A stretch of 33,688 bases of DNA from Penium margaritaceum (GCA_023375785.1 SZWC01015272.1:6271-39958), one strand, 5' to 3'; numbered from the stretch's first letter, positions 1 through 9,391 are shown. The notes: generated by a model not told the origin, from the sequence alone. Made by a program: numbers and translations.

Positions 1-796
1 AAACCTCCAGCAGCGCATCGGGCCCCAGGGCAGTGTCCAAGACAAAACTGCGAAGCATGTCCGCCGTGAGACCCTCTGGACCGGCTGCTGAACCCCTTGG
101 GCCATCCCTGTGGACCTGGAGGAGTAGATCGGCAGTGAGCTCCTCCCCCGGTGTTGGAGGCGGTGGGACGTACGACTCCACCCACTCCGGTGGCAGAAGG
201 GTGGACGGAGAGTGGCGCTCCTGCAAGGCTCGCAGCGTGTCCTGGGTGCCCGCTGCCGGGGGATGGGACTCGAACAAGTGCATGGCCCTGGCCGGGTTCC
301 CTGCGTGAACGAGGGTGACTGTACGTTGGCGTCCGACAGCTGCCTCCAGCTCCGCCTCTGCTGCCGAACACCGCGTCAGCCGGCGCAGAGTGAGAGAAGC
401 ACGGAGAGCTGGGCGAGTCTCCATAGCCGCCTCCTCTGCGAGGCCCGCCCAGTCGCCGCCCTTAAAATGGCTGCAGCGCTCTAGCAAAACACTGGAGACA
501 GAACGAGTGCGGCGTCGGCGCGAACGCTGCCTATGGGCGCGGTGTCCCTGATGCCGCGAGAAGGAAGAGGCGAGCGCGTCCTCCCCGGCAAGCTCAACAT
601 CCGTGGCTTTCCTACAAAGGAGAAGCTGGAAGTGGAGCAGCAAGAGCCATCGCGCACGTGCAGAGTCGGGAGAAGAGTGGGGATCCGCGGCCCAGCAGCA
701 AAGACGTTCAAAGATGGCAGCGACACAGCGGCGAGGCTCCCCATACAGACGCGGGTAGGCTGCAGGCGCGGAGACAAATGCAGATGTGGATGGCTC
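1..796 (-). CDS. L1 LINE polyprotein, N-terminal part (partial, open to the edge)
   Basis: The minus-strand frame is open for 265 codons from 796 to the window edge and is preceded by an in-frame TAG at 797-799. Homology to L2 and L3 continues upstream of that stop (AWDLLANFWWERL), so the TAG is probably a nonsense mutation. The first in-frame ATG in the open stretch is at 422-424, too far inside the conserved region to be the native start. Block order is YPRLYGEP, then a basic stretch rich in Arg, then LLERC...GDWAGL, then RALQERH, then PRGSAAGPEGLTADMLR. The last block matches the RT N-terminus (fingers). The protein would reverse-transcribe element RNA at a nicked target. This is the most open of the copies here, but the catalytic domains are outside the window. 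Confidence 0.72.
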
Positions 797-930
797 CTAT
801 GGGATCGGCAGTAGACCACCCAAGCGCTCCCACCAGAAGTTTGCAAGCAAATCCCAGGCCTCCTGAGTGAGGAGGTCCGCCGGCGGTGGGTGGGTGGAGG
901 AGGCAGCTTTCCTTCTTTCCTTCTTTGTTT
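1..930 (-). mobile_element. RLE-type LINE copy L1, cut by the left edge
   Basis: This is the 5' part of a non-LTR retrotransposon read on the minus strand. It is recognised by protein-level homology to L2 and L3 in this window: the same N-terminal blocks (AWDLLANFWWERL, YPRLYGEP, LLERCSHFKGGDWAGL) and then the beginning of the reverse transcriptase (PRGSAAGPEGLTADMLR). The RT palm and endonuclease lie outside the window. The upstream limit near 930 is approximate: homology to the other copies fades just past the block at about 870, and a separate A-tailed repeat unit begins at 946. That L1 belongs to the same family as L2 and L3 is clear. Whether the whole copy is intact cannot be seen. Confidence 0.8.
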
Positions 931-945
931 TTCCTCCAAGAAAGC

Positions 946-1083
946 TTTTTTTTGTAGCACATGGTGGGGAGGATGCCAATGTCCTTCGCGCCACCGCATA
1001 CAAGATATGGTACAATCCACATCCACAAAAAAGAGACAACAGGGTTGACGGCAAGGCCCTGTGGACAGGACCGCAACACACAG
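946..1083 (-). repeat. Solo unit of the 88-bp repeat family with A8 tail
   Basis: Read on the minus strand this begins with gcggtcctgtccacaggg and ends ggcatcctccccacc followed by a short segment and eight A residues (T-run 946-953 on the plus strand). The same beginning and end occur in the three tandem units at 9392-9655, which also run to an A tract. The middle differs and is longer here. It resembles a 3' tail of the L3-type LINE, possibly a severely 5'-truncated insertion just upstream of L1. Confidence 0.6.
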
Positions 1084-1147
1084 GTGTCCACCGGCTCCAT
1101 GTAGCACAAGTCTGAGAGGGAAACACACACTTCCTTCCTCCAAAGTC

Positions 1148-1252
1148 CTCAAGCTCTTTTGCAAAGTTCACAAGCTTTGTCTTCCAGTCCTCTCACTCTT
1201 CTCCAGGCTTCTCAAGCTCTTCTCTAGAGATCTCACACTCTTTTTTGAGAGA
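1148..1252 (-). repeat. 21-bp degenerate tandem repeat, five units, heptad-coding
   Basis: Five successive 21-nt units starting ctcaagctctt-like can be laid end to end. On the minus strand they spell imperfect heptads such as RSLEKSL and RTLQKSL, interrupted by one stop. No gene is recognised around them. The regular Leu spacing is what a decayed coiled-coil repeat would show, but simple repeat drift explains it as well. Confidence 0.55.
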
Positions 1253-1555
1253 GGAAGGTAAAATCTCAAAGGGAAGAAGGATTACGAAAAAGAGCGTGAG
1301 AACTCTAAGCAGAGCGTGAGGATGTCGGAGAAATTTTTTAGGACTCTAGAAGAGACGTCGTTTACTTTTCAAGACGGAGGCCCTCAATTGCGGCTCAATC
1401 TTTGCAAAATGACGCTTCAAACTCGGCGAAGACACACTTGAAGACAACAACCGCAAAAGAGAGCAACCCGGTGCATCTAATCCTTCATTTGTTAAATGCT
1501 GATTTTTGATGAGCCAGCTTCTGCCTAATGTCTCTCCTCCCCCTTGCTACTCCAA
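1253..1555. other. Unassigned spacer between L1 and L2
   Basis: About 300 bp without a recognisable gene. It contains short direct repeats (agagcgtgag twice near 1290-1320). The sequence left of the L2 target-site duplication here and right of it at 5110 onwards would have been contiguous before L2 inserted. Confidence 0.5.
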
Positions 1556-1569
1556 CTATTGTTGCTTTC
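1556..1569. repeat. Target-site duplication of L2, 3' side
   Basis: The 14-mer ctattgttgctttc is identical to 5096-5109. It directly abuts the T-run (the element's poly(A) tail on the minus strand), as expected for target-primed reverse transcription. Confidence 0.85.
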
Positions 1570-1710
1570 TTTTTTTTTAAGAGAATTTTAGTTACAAAAG
1601 TGGAGAGCATGCACGCCGCCCCTGACCGGCCCAAGTACGGGGTATAAAAAGTGACGCCGCCACCAACGGCAGATGAACGGTGGGAATGTGAAGGAAATGA
1701 AAAATGTGAG
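1570..1710 (-). other. L2 3' UTR and poly(A)
   Basis: After the stop codon the minus strand reads ctagctcacattt and continues with blocks (cgttcatctgcc, ggtcaggggcggc) that recur in the same order after the stop of L4 at 10645. This shared non-coding tail marks L2 and L4 as one subfamily. L3 has a different tail built from 88-bp repeats. The A tract lies at the extreme 3' end. Confidence 0.75.
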
Positions 1711-2538
1711 CTAGGTACCGGCAAAGACCAGTTCAACCGAACACAGAGCAGACAGCCCAAGGGCAAGAGGCAGCCCCACACCGTGTAGCAGCGGAAGATC
1801 CTCTCCCTCTGGGCGGTCATCCGCCGCCGCGCAACGCACAACGCTGTAGAAACGGACGGCTGCACACTGGCTGCGCACACCAGCAATGGAAACCCGCTGT
1901 GCCACAATAGCCACAACACGCTGGGCCCATGGCTCGAACACCTCTGCAAAGTACCGTCGTGACCCCCGTGCCAGGCAGATCCTGGTGAGGCGGACCAGGA
2001 AGGACCAGAAGTGGTCACCCATGCCGCCCAAGGTCTCCCATGCAAGAGGGCGCATGTGGCGCCCCGGCCGAGCCGTCGGGCGATACCGAGCCACTTTGCC
2101 CCTCTCTGCTGCCTCGACCGCCACGCCTAGCCCGGATGCTCTGTCCCCCTTGGGATCCACCGTAGTCACGTCAAGAACCCAGGTGAGGCCTGACTCAAAG
2201 TCCGACAGCGTCAGGTCCGGACGTGGCTCACCCCGCGCACCATGTACCTGGCGGGGCACGCCCCCACTCTCAACTGTGAAAGAAAGCCGTTGCTCACGGA
2301 AGATGTCGGCAAGCTCATCCCTAATGGCGTTGTGGACACGCTGGATGGCTCCGTCAATCCGCCATCTCCTGATCACTACTCCCGGGTCCATACCATCAAG
2401 GCCTACCTGCTCCAATTGGGGTAGGGGAAGACCCAACCACAATTGGGCATGAAGACGAAAGTCTGCCGGGGCCAGGTACGTCCGATCCCGTCGGCCAAGT
2501 GGAGTCGCCTGCAGCCAGAGGGCGCTGCCCCTCGTCAC
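1711..2538 (-). pseudogene. L2 restriction-like endonuclease domain (C-terminal)
   Basis: An open stretch of 275 codons is the C-terminal part of the LINE protein. The signature RPDLTL...WVLDVTTVD...KVARYR is the conserved pattern of the RLE nuclease of R2/NeSL-like LINEs (PD, then D-V-T, then a downstream Lys-Tyr pair), which nicks the target DNA to prime reverse transcription. A region homologous to L3 and L4 follows (WAQR.VAIVAQR.SIA.VRSQCA) and ends at a natural-looking TAG at 1711. The frame is the same as the L2 RT region (3010-4686), so the domain was once part of one polyprotein. Family knowledge supplies the function; catalytic competence is not tested. Confidence 0.8.
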
Positions 2539-3009
2539 CGTCGCCCAGCAGCGCTGGTGGGTGTGGCGCTCACAGCCACGCTGGTGGGCGCATGCCTCCG
2601 GGCCCCCCTATGCGCACCCACAGCGTCTCTGCGCCAGGTGGCCGCACGATGCAATCCACCCCTCTTGCCGAAATGAGTACCACCATCTGCACATGAGCTG
2701 GTACAGCCCTAGCATGACGCCCTACTACAGCGCCTCCAGGGTAGGCAAAGACTCAAACACCGGCCTGGGCACCTCCTCCTCCACCAAGTCCCACCCCGGT
2801 GCCAAGTGTTGTAGCGCACCATCCGCTCGAAGGAAGGGGGTGAACTCGCTAATGAGAGCCGGCAGAAGACTCCCTGTCGAGCAAGAGTAGGCTAGGGGAG
2901 CCCGGTCTCTCGCCCCCAACAGGCCCGCCCCGCTGGCAGCGAATGGCTACTGCAACTGCCATCGAGCCAGACGCTGCAGCTCAAAGGCCACCGACCCCAG
3001 CTCCCGGGC
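2539..3009 (-). pseudogene. L2 linker/thumb region with broken Cys-His stretch
   Basis: This region connects the RT to the endonuclease in the same minus frame, but it is interrupted by several stops (just below 3010, near 2920 and two in a row at about 2725). Homology to L3 is clear in GAGLLGARD, LAYSCSTGSLLPAL and LVEEEV. A Cys/His-rich segment around 2570-2650 (CERHTHQRC at its end) sits where RLE LINEs carry a CCHC motif. The spacing is not canonical, so the zinc-binding assignment is tentative. Confidence 0.6.
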
Positions 3010-4686
3010 CTATGCAATTTGTAAGAGGCGTACTACTGCCTCCCAAATGGCCTGATCGAAGCGGTGTAGTACCTCCAGCCAATGCTCCTCAGGCGGGAGC
3101 GCCTGCACGCAAAAGTCCACCCGGGGGATGATGCACACTCGGAGCAAGGTCATAGCCGCCTGCACCTCCTCCATCCGGCTCACCTGCGGCAGACTCCGCA
3201 GCTGATCCTGGAGCCATCCATCCGCCCACGCTGCCTGGAAAACTGCGTCGCCCACCGGGCACCCCAGCAGCACCACACCATCTTGTCGATAAGGAAGCCC
3301 AAAGAGCACTTGAGCCACCTCCGCCTTTGACCGCCGCAGTAGGAGGCACTTCCGTGGGTGGATGTGCAGGCCACGTAGTGCCGCTGTCGCAACCATGGGG
3401 GAGAAAGCTGACGCCAAGGGCTGTGGAGGGGCGGTCACTACCGCATCGTCTTGATAGGCCCCCACATGGCCTCGACGCTCCCCCCCGAGCTAGCGTCAGC
3501 ACCTGGGACCTTGCCTGGACCACCGGGCAAGAACTAGGTCAAACAAAGCTGGGCCCAGGGGATCTCCCTAGCGCACACCTCGGGCACTCCCCAGCACCGC
3601 CGGTGCGCTGACACCAAAGAAGAAAAGCTGAGTCGGGATGGTGTAGAACTGTCGCAGGAACGAGATCCATGTGCCCAAACCCTGATCTCGAATCGCCTCA
3701 AACACCGCCGCTCGCTCCACCTCGTTAAAGGCATTGCGGACATCGAGCCAAAGCAGCCGGTAGTCAGGGTTGGCCAAGAGGATGGCACGCACCCCGCGGA
3801 CGAGTACCCTCGCCCCCTCCGACACTCCCACGCCGAACTGGTGAGGCCGAAGTGCTCGATGCAAGCGGCTCCTGTCCCGTAGGATGAGGAGTCGGCCAGC
3901 GAGCCAGACCCAAACCTCACCAACCGCCACCGGCCGGACCCCTTCTGCCTCTGTAGCTCCCTTCAAGATAGGGATGAGTCTGCTCCGACCCATGCACGTC
4001 GCTGCCTCTGCCGGCATGGCCCCATCTAACATAGCTCGTATGATCCCTCCCACGCCCTCCATGCACGCCGGTGAGTCCAAAGCAAGGTCACGAAGTAGGT
4101 CCATAGTGAGACGAAGGGGACCTGCTGCAGAACCACGAGGCGCGTCCCGCAGCGCTTCCATCATGTCCTCTGTCACCCCAGCCGCTCCACCCCCTGGTGT
4201 CTGGAAGGAGTGGACCCACGCCGCGATGGGCACCGAGACGGGAGGATGTCGCTCTCTAAGAGCAGCCAAGGTCGTGGCAGTCCTTGCTCCTGGTGGACGT
4301 CCCTCAAACTGCTACATCGCCCTCGATTATGCCCCAGCGTGCACCATACTGGCCGCGCACTCGCGTGCTCTCGCCCCCTCCTCACCTTGCTCTGCCGCCA
4401 CCTGTCGCATGAATGGGCAGGCCGCCTCCCAAGCCCGCTCCAGGGGACGCACTGAGGCACAGGCCTCATCGAGTAGCCCCGCCCAGTCGCCTGCCTCCAA
4501 CCGGACCCTGCGCTCAAGGATGACGCTGTCGACGGAGCGAAGGCTAGGGTAGGCCTCACCGCGGGAGCTAATATGTCGTCCGCGCCAGACGGTCAGTGTG
4601 GGGCTGTAGAAAAGGCGGGGTCCTCCAGCTGCTCCTCGAAAGAGGGCACTCGACATAGTAGCACTTGGAAGTGGAGGAGCATCCAC
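3010..4686 (-). pseudogene. L2 reverse transcriptase region
   Basis: All segments here lie in one minus-strand frame. They are separated by nonsense codons: two around 4300-4330, one ending at 3568 that replaces Gln in the VCQGDP motif, and two more just before the catalytic box. Visible RT landmarks are PRGSAAGPL (fingers), RLIPILKG and VRPVAVGEVWVWLAGR, WLDVRNAFNEVERA with the motif A Asp at 3742-3744, HQFGVGVSEG, *GDPLGPALFDL (motif B region), and AYQDDAVV with YQDD at 3445-3456. The YxDD box has Gln where LINE RTs usually have Ala. The N-terminal part (SVILERR...GDWAGLLDEA) matches L1 and L3. Confidence 0.85.
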
Positions 4687-4742
4687 CTGCTGCAGAGGGC
4701 TGCGGGCGGAAGGTCAGGCTGAAGAACCCAGGAGCAGCAGCG

Positions 4743-4955
4743 CTAGAGGAGATGACCTATCCGGCGGCATGCCTCCCCGTAAAGGCGCGCCAGCACTGAT
4801 GGAGCCTGTACCATCCTCTCAAATCTGCCCCCCTCCAGCTGTATCGCACCCCCCTGTCGCTCCCATGTGAAGCCCTCTAGGGCTTCCCATGCTGTGGTGA
4901 TGTCTAGTGACAGAAGTGCCGGTCTCTCCTCCTGGGGCGGCAGTAGGCCTTGCAC
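4743..4955 (-). pseudogene. L2 LINE N-terminal block
   Basis: A 70-codon segment in another minus frame carries TTAWEALEGFTWERQGG and ARLYGEACRR. These align with PTWEALKDFAWERI and ARLYGEPKQR of L3 and with AWDLLANFWWERL and PRLYGEP of L1. The block therefore belongs to the same protein, and a frameshift between about 4743 and 4686 separates it from the RT frame. No known domain is recognised. The stretch from 4956 to 5095 is GC-rich and then AT-rich 5' UTR. Confidence 0.7.
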
Positions 4956-5095
4956 CCTTCGCCAGACGTGTGCGCGTCACCCGCGAGGGGGTGGGGCGCG
5001 CGGAGCGGGTGGGGTGCGTGCGGAGCGGGTTGGAGGCGCACGGACCTAAACAGTTGGCCGAGATTTGACAACGTACAGAAGGCATGTTGTTTCTG

Positions 5096-5109
5096 CTATT
5101 GTTGCTTTC
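5096..5109. repeat. Target-site duplication of L2, 5' side
   Basis: Second copy of the 14-mer ctattgttgctttc, identical to 1556-1569, immediately next to the inferred 5' end of L2. Confidence 0.85.
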
Positions 5110-5820
5110 CATTGCTGCTTCAACCATTGCAAGCGCGACTTCTGTCATCAATAATGACAGCAGCACCAATAGCAATAGCAGAAGCATAATGACCAAAGCC
5201 GAAAACATGGGCAACGCCACCATCTATAGCAACATTGTCCTATCTCTACCATCGCAATTGATATCACACTCTTCTTCATTGCCGCGAACCAATGGGACAC
5301 TCCTTTCTCCAACAATCTCACTCTTTACTGTCCTACTTTTTGAACACTCTGCTTCATTTACTCCTGTTGGTCTTTCCTTTTGTGGGACGCCATCACTGCC
5401 TCCAATGACTACTGCCATCTGCATGGCACGATTCAGCTCACCATTAAAGTTCATTGCAACCACGTTGTCGACACTCTTGTTGTGCTCAACACATACCTTG
5501 GCTTTGATCACTTAGAGCAAACCATCGGCTAAACCGTCGTCTCAGCCATCATTTGATCCTTCGTTCAAATGTTCATTGAGTCATTAGGTGAGTTGTCATC
5601 TCAATCGCTATCAGTGCCATAGTTAGAGCCGATGTGTGAGCCATCATTTGCCTCGTTGTCAGAATCGTCATCTGAGTTGTCCGCATCCTTCATCCCCCTC
5701 ATCCTGGTATGTTGTGGAGGGGGGCGCTTGTGTAGAAAGCCATGCACATTCTCGTGCACTACGTTGAGCAGGTTGTCATGAAGATAGTCGTAAAGCTTAT
5801 CATGCACAATCAGGGATCCC
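5110..5820. other. AT-richer spacer between divergent LINEs L2 and L3
   Basis: About 700 bp without a recognised gene. Open frames exist on both strands: plus 5084-5515 begins MLFLLLLLSIAAST and looks like a signal peptide, and minus 5511-5224 and 5831-5601 are also open. The plus frame spans the L2 insertion boundary, so its apparent start region lies inside L2. The minus frame at 5601-5831 contains an acidic Asp/Ser/Asn run and, at 5755-5812, a 15-bp periodicity (HDNLL, HENVH) that resembles the pentapeptide repeat at 11701-11820. I do not call a gene here. Confidence 0.4.
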
Positions 5821-5830
5821 AAAATCGCCA
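5821..5830. repeat. Possible target-site duplication of L3, 5' side
   Basis: The 10-mer aaaatcgcca recurs at 9684-9693, overlapping the end of the A tract that terminates L3. Its A-rich half is ambiguous with the tail, so only the last six bases are strong evidence. Confidence 0.5.
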
Positions 5831-5872
5831 ATCGCTCAGATCGTTACTTCTAAGAAATCCCCAAAAAATCTA

Positions 5873-6436
5873 GTGATGGGTCAGATGCGAGGAGCCGCAA
5901 GGGTGACGGTGGAGCGTCGCCGCCAGCGACGAGATCATGCCCAGAGGATCCTCGAACCCAGTGTTCAGAGGGTCTACCGATGGATCGGACGCGAGCACAA
6001 CTCATTAGCAGACGACCTATCCCAGCTGGGTCTCGCCCTCCGCGTTCCCGGCCGGACGGACTGCACCGGCTCCCCTGACGCCCTATGGTCTCTGGGCGGA
6101 GGTGCATTTCTCAGCACACAGCAGGTGGTCCTCCAGGGAGCAAACGCGCTCTCTCTGCCCCGCCCCGGACTCCTCTGGACCCGAAACTTGACGGTCACAC
6201 CTACCTGGGAGGCCTTGAAGGACTTTGCATGGGAGCGCATATGCGGGCTCTCCCCAGGCGGGCACACCAACGATGGGCACCTGGCCCAGGCCCCCAAGGC
6301 GTATGCGCGCCTATATGGGGAGCCGAAACAACGAGTGAGTGCCATCTTCAGCCGATGCTGCACCTGGGCCACAGACTCTTCTCTCCACCCGGAGAGCCTC
6401 CTCTCTCGCTGGATGCTGCAGCTCCACCTCCATTAG
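5873..6436 (+). pseudogene. L3 N-terminal region with RNase H-like tail motif
   Basis: This is 187 codons in the frame that continues into the RT. Near residues 35-55 it reads WIGREHNSLADDLSQLG. This resembles the end of RNase H domains in LTR, DIRS and caulimovirus-type elements (N-x-x-AD-x-LS). Further on, PTWEALKDFAWERI and AYARLYGEPKQRVSAIFSRCC are shared with L1 and L2. The frame is closed by TAG at 6434-6436, with homology continuing beyond it (a nonsense mutation). The RNase H reading rests on one short motif. An alternative is that L3 inserted in or captured the tail of another retroelement. Confidence 0.55.
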
Positions 6437-8184
6437 CTTCTCTGTCGCGTCCCCAACCCGAGTCGCAGATTGGCGACCCATCCTGTCTCAGGTTGTCGCT
6501 GGCGTCTCCAACAAGGCGGACGATGGGGGCCGGCACGCGAGCTGAGGAGGACAGATGACATGATTTTGGAGCGGTGTAGCCGGTTTGAGGCCGGCGTCTA
6601 GGCAGGGCTTCTGGAGGAGACACTAGAGCAGGTTCGCCCGGCCGCACGCGCCCGAGTTGTCTCCAGTCTCATCACCCGCCAGGCCACGGCGGCACAGGGG
6701 GTGGAGGCGGCAAAGGCGCGAAGGCGGGCGGCGAGCCTTGCCCACGCAGGCGCCTTCGCCGGAGCGGTGCAGCAGTTTGAGGACCGGCGCTCCACAGTGG
6801 GCACAGCTAAGACGGTCGCGGCCCGCCGCGAGCGCCACCCGGCAGGCCTCCTCCCTCTACCCGAGTGGGTTCCTGACTTCGACCCACCGGACGAGGGAGG
6901 AGCGGACAGGATCACGGACGCCATGGTGGAGGAGGTGCTCAGGGAGGCGCCACGCGGTTCCAGCGCCGGGCCTCTGGGTCTCACTACAGACCTGCTTCGC
7001 GACCTCATCCTGGACTCGCCTGCGGCCTTGGAGGGCCTTGGAGGGGTCCTCTGTCGCATGCTCGAGGGCGGCCTACCGGCAGTGGCAGCGTCCTGCATCA
7101 GCCGCAGCAGACTCATCCCAGCGCTGAAGGGGTCCTCAGAGGAGGAAGGGGTGCGCCCGATCGCGGTGAGCGAGATATGGATGCGGCTGGCGGGGAAGCT
7201 GCTCCTACTTCGAGACAGGGATAAGCTCAACTCTGTGCTCCGGCCACATCAGTACGGCGTGGGCGTGTCCGACGGTGTAGCACTCCTGGTACGAGGGATC
7301 AGGGCCATCCTCACCGCCAACCCCTCCTTCTGGCTACTCCGAATCGACATCCGCAACGCCTTTAACGAGGTGGAGCGAGCGTCGGTGTTCACGGCAGTGC
7401 TTGACTCAGGCATGGGATCCTGGATCCCATACCTTTGGCAATTCTCCCTCTGCCCTGCCCAGCTCCTCTTCGACGTCGACACACCTGCCATTTTGGGGAG
7501 CGCCCGCAGCGTCTGCCAGGGTGATCCATTGTGCCCTGCACTTTTCAACCTCGCCCTGACCCCCGCTTTATAGGCGGCATACTAGACCCTGTTGGCGGAG
7601 AGTGGTGATCGACTGGGCCACATTGGCGCCTACCAGGACGACGCGATCGTCAGCGGCCCCCCCCCACCTCTTACGGGTCTGCATGGCGGCCTTTGTGGAT
7701 GGTGCAGCTCTCCGCAGCCTTCGTGTCCAACCTGGGAAGTGCCTACTGTGGCAGCGCTCGACGGAGGCCATCCCCCCCATGCTTGTCGAGCTGCCTTGGA
7801 CGGTTGGAGGAGTGGAGGTCCTGGGCTGCCCAGTCAGCAACCAAGACTTTCAGGAGTGGGCAGAGGCGTGGTTACACCAGCAGACGTGCGATCTCCGGCA
7901 GCTTGGCCGCATGGAGGACGTACAGGCGACGATGACCCTCCTCCGGCTCTGCATCATCCCGCGGGTGGACTTCTGCGTGCGGGCCCTGCCCCCCGAGTAG
8001 TGGTGGCTAGTGGTGCTACAGCGGTTTGACGATGCCGTGTGGGCGACGATCCTCTCGCTGATACAATTGACGGCGGCTGCCGACCGTGCGACAGAGGACC
8101 GTGACCTGCAGCAGCTCGCCCAGTGGCAGGTACAGTTGCCCTTCCGCTTTGGCGGCGCCGGCCTCCTCAGCGCTCGTGACGGGC
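6437..8184 (+). pseudogene. L3 reverse transcriptase region
   Basis: The frame continues from the N-terminal block through MILERCSRFEAGV, a TAG at 6599-6601 (Trp in L1 and L2) and AGLLEE, then stays open from 6602 to 7573. RT landmarks are PRGSSAGPLGLTTDLLR, RLIPALKG, VRPIAVSEIWMRLAGK, RIDIRNAFNEVERA (motif A Asp codon 7346-7348), HQYGVGVSDG, VCQGDPLCPALFNLAL and AYQDDAIV (YQDD at 7631-7642). Stops at 7571 and 7583 precede the catalytic box. A run of nine C at 7657-7665 coincides with a frameshift, after which the thumb (LRSLRVQPGKCLLW, GRMEDVQATMTLLRLCIIPRVDFC) reads in another frame. A TAG at 7998-8000 replaces Glu. Another frameshift occurs near 8184. Confidence 0.87.
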
Positions 8185-9350
8185 GCTGCTCGCTTTTGCA
8201 TGCACCACAGGCTCCCTCCTCCACGCTCTGGTCTTTGACTTCAACTCTTTCCTGCCCTCCGCTCGAACCCTCGAGTTCCTCATCCCCCTATGGCGGTGGG
8301 TGGAGGAGGAGCTCTCGGTGCAGGTGTTTCACGCCTTCCCCTCTCCTGACGGCTTGCAGCAGGGGCCAGCGCCACGCCTCTACCAGCAGCTGAGTGAGGT
8401 GTGGTATGCGAGCCGACGGGAGCGATGGGTTGAGGCAGGGACAGTAGCGCTGCGGTATTGCGCCTGCCCGGTGCGCTGCGGACCGAGCACAAGATGTTGC
8501 CGTCGAGCACAGAGCAGATGTTGGGCCAGAGCAACGCGAGGCAGCGCACTATAGCTGCCAGGCCACGTCGTCCGGGGAGGACGACCGGACCTTCCTCCCA
8601 GCGACAGACTTCCGACTCCATGCACAGCTCTGGCTTGGCCTCCCCCTCGCACACCTAGAGCAGGTACGGGTCCACCCTCTCAAACCTGCTGCCGTGACCC
8701 GCCGTGAGGAGGGTGGTGCAATCTGGCGTGTTCACAACGCCATCCGCGACAGGTTCGCTGACGTTTGTCGAGAGCATCGTCTCTTGGTCCGCGTGGAGCC
8801 GACGGATGTGCTGCCTCTGCCCGGAGGGCGGGGGTACCTCCGCCCAGACCTCACCCTGGTGGACCACGACCTCGGCATCATGTGGGTGTTGGACATCACG
8901 ACGGTGGACGCACAGGGACATCGCGCCACAGGGCCGGGTCGAGCTCTCGAGGCTGCTGAGGAGGAGAAGGTCGAGAGATACAGAGCGGCTCCGCGGCTGG
9001 GACACCACCTGTGACCCCTCGCTTGAGATACCCTGGGAGGCCTTGGTGAGGAGTTTTGGGTCTTCTTGGCCCGCTTGGCCAAGATCTGCCTTTCTCGCGG
9101 GACTCGACAGTGCTCGACGGAGACCCTCGCGCTCTGGGCACAGCGAGCGGTGAGCATCCTCGCACAGCGGGCCTCCATCGCCATGATCCGCGCCCAGTGC
9201 GCGACCATCCAGCTCTACGTCTCCATGCACGCCATTGCCTCTGCCCTCTTCACCGGCGAGGTGGCCCCCGTCGCGCGCCAGGGACGCGTGCGCCCCCTCC
9301 TCACACTCTCTGCCCTCTATGGGGTGGAGCCGACCTTCTGGGAAGCCTAG
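8185..9350 (+). pseudogene. L3 linker and restriction-like endonuclease domain
   Basis: After the frameshift near 8184 the linker (LAFACTTGSLLHALVF, WVEEELSVQVFHAF) runs in one frame, then shifts again before DRTFLPATDFRLHAQLWLGL. The nuclease signature is LRPDLTLVDHDLGIMWVLD, then ITTVD and KVERYR. It matches L2 residue for residue at the catalytic PD, D-x-T and K-x-x-x-Y positions. Two stops (TGA at 9012-9014, an Arg codon in L2; TGA at 9024-9026, a Trp codon in L2) interrupt an otherwise conserved C-terminus that ends at TAG 9348-9350. RLE domains of this kind make the first-strand nick in R2-like elements. Confidence 0.82.
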
Positions 9351-9391
9351 CTCCGAGAGGCTCTGAGATGTGACTATTTGCTTTTCCCTTG

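Larger units (their letters stand above)
1570..5095 (-). mobile_element. RLE-type LINE copy L2, complete insertion (3526 bp)
   Basis: This is the best-delimited element in the window. A perfect 14-bp duplication flanks it. Its 3' end is a poly(A) tail (T-run from 1570 on the plus strand) and its 5' end is at 5095. The minus strand carries, in order, an N-terminal region, an RT with D...YQDD catalytic residues, a linker, and a PD-(D/E)xK endonuclease, then about 140 bp of 3' UTR shared with L4. The reading frame is broken by multiple stops and at least one frameshift, so it is an inactive copy. No terminal repeats are present, consistent with a non-LTR element. Insertion was into an AT-richer, non-rDNA sequence. 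Confidence 0.88.

Noticed and set aside
481..1164. 227-codon minus ORF
   Set aside because: It is in a different frame from the L1 protein blocks that match L2 and L3, and runs through the A-tailed repeat.
1643..1650. TATA-box-like tataaaaa on the plus strand
   Set aside because: It falls within the L2 3' UTR read in antisense, with no gene downstream on that strand.
1886..2452. 188-codon plus ORF and other plus frames over 1.9-4.6 kb
   Set aside because: Shadows of the L2 minus-strand coding sequence, which has homologues and catalytic motifs.
5084..5515. ORF with a signal-peptide-like start
   Set aside because: Its start lies inside L2, across the target-site junction, and the hydrophobic run comes from a ttgttgctt-rich simple sequence.
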